Part shown: in pieces, positions 29,107 to 33,567 of the stretch
How the letters are laid out: each line of letters starts with the position of its first letter
Position numbering within the stretch: position 1 is the first letter of the stretch
Assembly (NCBI GenBank): GCA_964397525.1
Contig: CAYNIY010000017.1
Location: 1-33,567, forward strand
From: Syntrophopropionicum sp964397525
GTDB lineage: Bacteria > Bacillota > Desulfotomaculia > Desulfotomaculales > Pelotomaculaceae
DNA length: 33,567 nucleotides
Direction of reading: 5' to 3'
Made by a program: the position numbers and the translations under genes
The notes under the pieces: generated by a model
Seen by the model: the letters and a program-made list of their open reading frames with translations, nothing else
Database searches by the model: none
Told to the model about the DNA's origin: nothing

Positions 29107-31503
29107 TTGCATGGACTTTCATCAACAGAAGCAGCGGAACGCCGCGTTCGTTTCGGTGTGAATGCCCTGCCTGTGCCGCGTTACCGTCTGCTGCGCCTGA
29201 TCCTGAGACAGTTTCGCGGAGTGTTCAACCTGCTTTTACTGGTCGCGGCCGCTGTGACCTTTGCCCTGGGTGATCCGACCGACGGCTATTTCATCCTGCT
29301 GTTTGTCATCCTGGGGGCAGGATTGAATGTATTCCAGGAGTACAAGTCAAACCAGGCTGCGGACAAACTCAAGTCGTACCTGCTGCGCACAATTACCGTC
29401 CGGCGGGACGGGAAAGAGCAGGAGGTGCCGACTGAAGAGCTTGTGCCCGGTGATATCCTGGAACTCGAGTCAGGCGACATTGTCCCGGCGGATGCCGTCG
29501 TGCTGGAAGCGCGCAGCCTGCTGGTTGATGAGACCACCTTTACCGGTGAGAGTATTCCGGTAACTAAAAGCGCTGCCACTACTGCAGCGGAGGATATATC
29601 CGAAGAGCACCGCCTGCTGCAGGGGGTGGTGATCGTGCGCGGCAACGCGCTCGCGGAAGTTACTGCCACCGGCGTCAGGACAAAACTGGCTGAGATTGCT
29701 GCCACTGCCTCTGCAGTGCAAGCAGAAAGCGAGCTGGTTAAAGGCGTTGACCGCATCAGTAATTTTATCCTTAAAGCAACGATCAGCACGCTGCTTTTTG
29801 TTGTACTGGCAAATATCCTGATTGATGGCAGGGACACGGACATTACGCAGCTGCTGATTTTTTCCATCGCGCTTGCGGTTTCAGTTATTCCTGAGGCGCT
29901 GCCGCTGGTGCTGACGTTCTCGCTTTCGCGGGGCGCACTGCAGTTTGCCAAAAGAGACGTGATCGTCAAGAGGCTTTCTTCGGTTCAGGATCTCGGCTCA
30001 GTGAATCTGCTCTGCACCGACAAGACCGGCACCATCACCGAAAACCGCCTGGTACATAGCAACGACTATTTGACGCCCGCTTCGCGTTTCCACCCGCTTG
30101 TGCTGGCGCGGCTGGCCGCGCTTGGTTTGGGGGAGCGGATCCCGGAACCCTTTGACCGGGCAGCCGACGAAGCGCTTTCGCCACAACAGAGAGTGGAAGT
30201 GGCTGCTTTTAAACTCCTGGAAGGAGAAGCCTTTGATCCGGCGCTGCGCAGCAACGGAGCTGTGGTGCGCCGCGATGACGGCCTCCAGCTGCACATTCGC
30301 CGGGGCAGCCCGGAGTGCTTCCTGGAGCAGGGGCTGGTGGCGGAGCAAGAAGCCTACATCTGGCTGGCGCAGGAAGAGCAAAAGGGCCACCGCGTGCTTG
30401 GCGTCAGTTATGATGATGGCAGCGGCGCCCGGTTTGGCGGTTTTGTGTCGTTTGTCGATACGCTCAAGCCAACGACTGCCGAGACAGTGGCTGCGGCCAG
30501 GCGTCTGAATGTCGCGATCACGATCATCACCGGCGACGCTCTGATGGTGGCAGAAGGCGTTGGCCGGGAAGCCGGCCTGGTCACGGACAGCGCTGAAGTT
30601 ATAGACGCCACTGCATTTTTGGACCTGCCAATTCAGGAAATGAAGGAACGCATCGGCCAGATCCGTGTGTTTGCCCGGACGACACCCGGGCAGAAGCTGG
30701 AACTGATTCAACTGCTGAAAGAGCAGTTCACAGTTGGCTATCTGGGCGAAGGAATCAATGACGCGCCAGCCCTGAAAGCTGCCCATGTTTCAATGGTGGT
30801 ACAGTCTGCTGCGGACGTAGCGCGCGAGACTGCTGATATTGTCCTGCTGCAGAAGGACCTGCGCGTGGTCGTCGAAGGCATCCGCCTGGGGCGGGAAACA
30901 CACGCCAATACCATGAAATACATTCGTGCTACCCTCGTCTCCAACTTTGGCAATTTCTATGCCGTAGCAATCGGCTCACTGTTCATCAGCTTCCTGCCGA
31001 TGCTGCCCAAGCAGCTGCTGCTGCTGAATCTGCTGTCGGATTTCCCGATGATGGCCATTGCTTTTGACCATGTCGCTGAGAAAGAAGTAGCCTCGCCGCA
31101 GCGCTATGATTTCCATTCACTGTACACCATCTTTATCACAATGGGCATTGTGAGCACCGTTTTTGATTTCGTTTATTTCGCACTATTCTACCGCATCTCG
31201 CCGGAGGTGCTGCAGACCAACTGGTTTATTGGCAGTGTGGTCACTGAGCTGTTGCTGGTGCTGTCGATTCGGTCGATGCTGCCAATTGAAAAAGCCGGCC
31301 GGCCGGCGCCGATTATAATATACCTGTCGGTACTGGCTTTTACCCTGACCTTTGCGCTGCCGTTAATACCCTGGACCGCCGCCTTTTTTGAATTCCAAAG
31401 TCCAACATTTGGCCACCTGGCCCTGATCCTGGGACTGGCTGTGCTCTACCTGATCGTCTCTGAGCTGGTCAAGCGGCCGCTAGCCCGTTTTCTGAAACTG
31501 TAA
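29107..31503 (+). CDS. P-type cation-transporting ATPase
   Basis: This 798-residue membrane ATPase pumps a cation across the cytoplasmic membrane with a phospho-aspartate intermediate. Landmarks are GLSSTEAAERRVRFGVNALP at the N-terminus, actuator loop DETTFTGES, PEALPLVLTFSLSRGA in the fourth membrane helix, phosphorylation site CTDKTGTITENR with D305, nucleotide-site RRGSPECF, and the hinge GEGINDAPALKAAHV (normally GDGVNDAP). Six C-terminal membrane segments follow. The PEALP motif and lack of heavy-metal CPC fit a P2/P3-type ion pump, but the ion (Ca2+, Mg2+, H+ or other) cannot be fixed. The frame opens after a TAA at 29077, so the start lies within 29080-29107; TTG is the best codon, 16 bases from GAGGAGG. 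A family B palindrome starts 2 bp after the stop. Confidence 0.9.
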   Translation: MHGLSSTEAAERRVRFGVNALPVPRYRLLRLILRQFRGVFNLLLLVAAAVTFALGDPTDGYFILLFVILGAGLNVFQEYKSNQAADKLKSYLLRTITVRRDGKEQEVPTEELVPGDILELESGDIVPADAVVLEARSLLVDETTFTGESIPVTKSAATTAAEDISEEHRLLQGVVIVRGNALAEVTATGVRTKLAEIAATASAVQAESELVKGVDRISNFILKATISTLLFVVLANILIDGRDTDITQLLIFSIALAVSVIPEALPLVLTFSLSRGALQFAKRDVIVKRLSSVQDLGSVNLLCTDKTGTITENRLVHSNDYLTPASRFHPLVLARLAALGLGERIPEPFDRAADEALSPQQRVEVAAFKLLEGEAFDPALRSNGAVVRRDDGLQLHIRRGSPECFLEQGLVAEQEAYIWLAQEEQKGHRVLGVSYDDGSGARFGGFVSFVDTLKPTTAETVAAARRLNVAITIITGDALMVAEGVGREAGLVTDSAEVIDATAFLDLPIQEMKERIGQIRVFARTTPGQKLELIQLLKEQFTVGYLGEGINDAPALKAAHVSMVVQSAADVARETADIVLLQKDLRVVVEGIRLGRETHANTMKYIRATLVSNFGNFYAVAIGSLFISFLPMLPKQLLLLNLLSDFPMMAIAFDHVAEKEVASPQRYDFHSLYTIFITMGIVSTVFDFVYFALFYRISPEVLQTNWFIGSVVTELLLVLSIRSMLPIEKAGRPAPIIIYLSVLAFTLTFALPLIPWTAAFFEFQSPTFGHLALILGLAVLYLIVSELVKRPLARFLKL

Positions 31504-31504
31504 T

Positions 31505-31533
31505 GGGGACAGGAGGGACAGGTACCTTGTCCC
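31505..31533 (+). repeat. REP-like palindrome, family B (left of transposase)
   Basis: GGGGACAGGAGGGACAGG followed by TACCTTGTCCC. It is in inverted orientation relative to the copy at 32428. Confidence 0.9.
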
Positions 31534-31666
31534 TTTTCATTATGATGCAATGCAATAATGCGAACAAATTGTTCTCTTCATGTTATAATTATGTTATTAT
31601 GTTAAAAAATGTAATGCATGAACAGACACTTTTTGTTTTTGCCAGATTATTGCGGAGATGATGATA

Positions 31667-32428
31667 ATGCCGAGAACTGCCCGGGAAAAAAGTGAGAGCG
31701 GGATATATCACATAATACTTCGGGGAATTAACAAGCAGGTCATCTTTGAAGAGGATGAGGACAGAGAGAAATTTATTGCGGTCATGTCGAAATACAAACA
31801 TATCAGTAATTTTGAACTCTACGGCTATTGTTTGATGGACAACCACGTCCATTTGCTGATTAAAGAATCCGCAGAGCCAGTAGCGGTGATCATAAAGCGG
31901 ATCAGCAGCAGTTTTGTTTACTGGTATAACCGGAAGTATGAGCGCTGCGGCCATTTATTTCAAGAACGGTTTAGGAGTGAAGCGGTCGACAATGAAACAT
32001 ATTTTCTGACTGTGCTGAGATATATTCATCAGAATCCTATAAAAGCCTGGTTATCACAAAAAGCCGAAGAATATAAATGGAGCAGCGCCAGCGATTATTT
32101 AAGAATTTCAATGCTGGTGAATACCAGTTTTGCTCTGGGATTATTCTCCGAAGACAGGAGTAGAGCAGTAATATTATTTGACAAGCACATGAAAGAAATG
32201 ACTGATGAGCAGTGCATGGAAAATGACGATAACCATAAAGTTAAAACTGACCAGGACGTAAGGTTAATATTTGCCGGTTATGGCATTACTGATATAAGCG
32301 GATTTAAGCGGCTTGAGGCAAACAGAAGGAATGAGATCATCAGGACCATTAAGAAAACCGGCGGCATAACAGCAAGGCAGTTGTCCAGAGTCACCGGAAT
32401 ATCCAAGAGTTTAATCAATAGGATTTAG
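31667..32428 (+). CDS. REP-associated tyrosine transposase (RAYT, Y1_Tnp family)
   Basis: This 253-residue protein belongs to the IS200-like/TnpA_REP single-strand transposase group. The start MPRTAREKSESGIYHIILRG is typical. The HUH metal-binding motif is NHVHLL (H60, H62), the GHLFQERFRSE segment is at about 95-105, and RYIHQNPIKAW carries the likely nucleophile Y119. A C-terminal extension ends in a helix-turn-helix-like segment (TARQLSRVTGISKSLINRI), common in Firmicutes members. GGAG lies 9 bases before the ATG at 31667; ATG codons at 31658 and 31661 overlap that site. Inverted family B palindromes lie 134 bp upstream and directly at the stop codon, which shares its G with the repeat. 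It probably recognises those palindromes as single-stranded substrates. There are no terminal inverted repeats of a classical insertion sequence. Confidence 0.9.
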   Translation: MPRTAREKSESGIYHIILRGINKQVIFEEDEDREKFIAVMSKYKHISNFELYGYCLMDNHVHLLIKESAEPVAVIIKRISSSFVYWYNRKYERCGHLFQERFRSEAVDNETYFLTVLRYIHQNPIKAWLSQKAEEYKWSSASDYLRISMLVNTSFALGLFSEDRSRAVILFDKHMKEMTDEQCMENDDNHKVKTDQDVRLIFAGYGITDISGFKRLEANRRNEIIRTIKKTGGITARQLSRVTGISKSLINRI

Positions 32429-32456
32429 GGACAAGGTACCTGTCCCTCTTGTCCAC
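32428..32456 (-). repeat. REP-like palindrome, family B (right of transposase)
   Basis: GGGACAAGGTACCTGTCCCT followed by CTTGTCCAC, the reverse complement of the left copy apart from two positions. Its first base is the last base of the transposase TAG. Confidence 0.92.
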
Positions 32457-32470
32457 AAGGGGGGATATGA

Positions 32471-33349
32471 ATGATTGACCGGCCCAGCGGCACTGCTGAA
32501 GGCATTGCCTATATGCGTTATTACGAATCGCTCAGGCCGCCGGCGCAAAGGATCTGCAATGATTACCTCGCTTATCATTTCATGGCCTGGTGGGTCAAGC
32601 TGGCAGCCCTGTTGAGCAGGCCTTTGCCGGCCACCTTCATGGACTGGGCATTTGAGAAAAAAGGGATGGGGATCTCCGGTTTCATCGCGGTGCGGACCCG
32701 TATGTTCGACGACTATGTGCTGAAGGGGGCGGCGGCAGGAGCCAGGCAGTATGTGGTGATGGGCGCGGGCCTGGACTCGCGCGCCTATCGTTTTGCAGAT
32801 GAACTGGCCGGTGTAAAGATATTTGAGGTGGACCACCCTTCTTCCCAGGCAGCAAAAAAACAGCGTGTGAGCAAGCACTTCGGTAAATTGCCATCCCACG
32901 TGCACTACGTGCCGGTTGATTTCACCCGTGACGACCTGCGGAAGTGCCTGAGCAATGCCGGTTATAACCCTGCCTTGCCTGCCATTTTTACGATGGAGGG
33001 AGTTCTGCAGTACCTGGACGAGCACTCGGCTGTCAGCACCCTGACTACTATCCGCGAGAACTCCGGCGCCGGTTCAAGCGTGATTTTTGACTACGTTTAC
33101 CTGGCTGCACTGGACGGGCGCATCAAAAACAGGGTGATCACTCATATGAAAACGTTGAAGTGGATATTCCATGAACCCATGCTCTTCGGGATTGAGAAAG
33201 GGGAGGCGGGGAGCTTTCTTCGCACCTGCGGCTTTGACCGGGCAGAAGATTATCCTGACCGGCGGTTACATGAACTGTACTTCAGGGCGGCAGTCCCGGA
33301 ACGCCGCATTTCTGATGTTTATGCCATCGCGGTTGGCTTTAAGGATTAA
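32471..33349 (+). CDS. TIGR00027-type SAM-dependent methyltransferase (leucine carboxyl methyltransferase family)
   Basis: This 292-residue cytoplasmic enzyme belongs to the Ppm1/LCMT family of class I methyltransferases. The SAM-binding region includes YVVMGAGLDSRAYRF (about 93-107), the acidic loop IFEVDHPSSQAAKK (about 118-131), VPVDFTRDDL, and TMEGVLQYL (about 175-183), which are family hallmarks. Members in actinobacteria and Firmicutes methylate mostly unknown small substrates. GGGGGG lies 6 bases before the ATG at 32471; the nearby ATG at 32466 is in another frame and stops at once. The start is 14 bp after the family B repeat that ends the transposase locus. Confidence 0.88.
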   Translation: MIDRPSGTAEGIAYMRYYESLRPPAQRICNDYLAYHFMAWWVKLAALLSRPLPATFMDWAFEKKGMGISGFIAVRTRMFDDYVLKGAAAGARQYVVMGAGLDSRAYRFADELAGVKIFEVDHPSSQAAKKQRVSKHFGKLPSHVHYVPVDFTRDDLRKCLSNAGYNPALPAIFTMEGVLQYLDEHSAVSTLTTIRENSGAGSSVIFDYVYLAALDGRIKNRVITHMKTLKWIFHEPMLFGIEKGEAGSFLRTCGFDRAEDYPDRRLHELYFRAAVPERRISDVYAIAVGFKD

Positions 33350-33432
33350 ACCACGCGCATTAGTTTTACAGTTAAACAGGCTAGAATATTATATTGATTG
33401 CTGTGATACTAAATAATCAGATGGCGCTGATT

Positions 33433-33480
33433 GGGACGATGTTCACACCGCAGCTGCGGGCCGGGCATCGTCCCGCAGCT
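33433..33480. promoter_or_regulatory. Two overlapping, mutually exclusive hairpins
   Basis: GGGACGATG (33433-33441) pairs with CATCGTCCC (33466-33474). AGCTGCGGG (33452-33460) pairs with CCCGCAGCT (33472-33480). The stems share CCC at 33472-33474 and cannot form together. The second is followed by TTTAT on the plus strand. It lies between convergent genes and could act as a terminator. Confidence 0.6.
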
Positions 33481-33567
33481 TTATGGACAGGGTACCTGTC
33501 CCCTATGTTCCAGGTCAGCGTAGATATTCTCCAGCTTTAAAAAAACAGCCTCCCAGGAATATTTCTT
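33481..33567 (-). CDS. C-terminal end of a probable glycosyltransferase with repeat-derived tail (partial)
   Basis: The minus-strand frame is open from the window edge for 28 codons. It begins KKYSWEAVFLKLENIYADLE, which resembles the last helix of group 1 glycosyltransferases (SWExxxxxLxxIYxxL). The final residues RGQVPCP and the TAA are encoded within or beside a degenerate family B palindrome (33485-33503). Only the 3' end is visible, so the assignment is tentative; the tail suggests that the repeat replaced the original end of the gene. Confidence 0.5.
   Translation of the reverse strand, partial: KKYSWEAVFLKLENIYADLEHRGQVPCP
33485..33503 (-). repeat. Degenerate family B palindrome
   Basis: GGACAGGGTACCTGTCCCC: the GGTACC centre and GACA/TGTC arms remain, but the outer part is lost. 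It overlaps the 3' end of the minus-strand partial gene. Confidence 0.7.

Noticed and set aside
29998..30786. A 262-residue minus-strand ORF opposite the P-type ATPase
   Set aside because: Its residues are low-similarity antisense of a gene with all P-type motifs on the plus strand; no ribosome site or family match.
31505..32456. The transposase region as a classical IS element with terminal inverted repeats
   Set aside because: The flanking inverted sequences are the same palindrome found alone elsewhere, and the protein is of the single-strand HUH/Y1 type.

Overview
The window looks like a mid-GC chromosomal segment of an anaerobic Firmicute, probably a Clostridia/Peptococcaceae-type organism. 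The signs are strong AGGAGG-type ribosome sites, sigma-A-like promoters, many 4Fe-4S proteins, a pyrophosphate-type phosphofructokinase, YtxH, CvfB, YvlD and DUF1847/DUF2769/DUF3795 proteins, and a class II cyclic-di-GMP riboswitch. This placement is inference; no rRNA, tRNA or CRISPR array is visible. Two runs of exactly 100 N (5787-5886 and 28933-29032) are scaffold gaps.

Layout. Positions 1-2458 (minus strand) hold an iron-sulfur/metal-cluster cassette: a NifX-like protein, two small Gly-rich DUF5320-type proteins and two MinD-type ATPases carrying inserted ferredoxin domains. Positions 2489-3703 (plus) hold an unknown gene and a DUF1847 protein. Positions 3733-4286 (minus) hold a NifU/IscU-like scaffold whose promoter has the same layout as the NifX promoter, so the two units are probably co-regulated. 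Positions 4450-6634 encode a membrane polyferredoxin and a multispanning membrane protein, interrupted by the first gap. Positions 6753-12194 carry DUF488, a Met-rich PepSY-like membrane protein, YtxH, a cytoplasmic SoxB-like metallohydrolase, a ferredoxin, a PPi-type phosphofructokinase and a rhodanese lipoprotein. Positions 12292-15661 carry a Rieske protein, a B12-binding radical SAM enzyme, an HtrA protease and a duplicated 3' fragment of the radical SAM gene.

Positions 15662-17983 carry a structured leader with a cyclic-di-GMP-II riboswitch and terminator ahead of a secreted fibronectin-III/copper-amine-oxidase-N protein. Positions 18327-25772 hold mostly single housekeeping or accessory genes: cysteine-rich small proteins, CvfB, GNAT, a DUF4015 lipoprotein, an MFS transporter, an Fpg/Nei-like protein lacking Pro2, YbjQ and small membrane proteins. 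Positions 26098-27635 (minus) are an operon of a PadR regulator and an EF-Ts paralogue. The rest holds YvlD, a PNPOx-like protein, a P-type ATPase, a REP-associated tyrosine transposase (RAYT), a TIGR00027-type methyltransferase and the 3' end of a probable glycosyltransferase.

The most striking feature is a dense population of short imperfect palindromes between genes from 10.3 kb onward. Family A has arms GGAAGCAA/TTGCTTCC; family B has arms GTGGACA/TGTCCAC around GGTACC. Both carry a similar GGGAC-centred core with different complementary arms. Family B copies bracket the RAYT gene in inverted orientation, and the right-hand copy shares the last base of its stop codon. Other copies lie at the edges of a 234-bp duplication, at gene 3' ends, and inside two mosaic repeat islands. 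The RAYT and these palindromes are best read as a REP/RAYT system that has shaped gene boundaries here.
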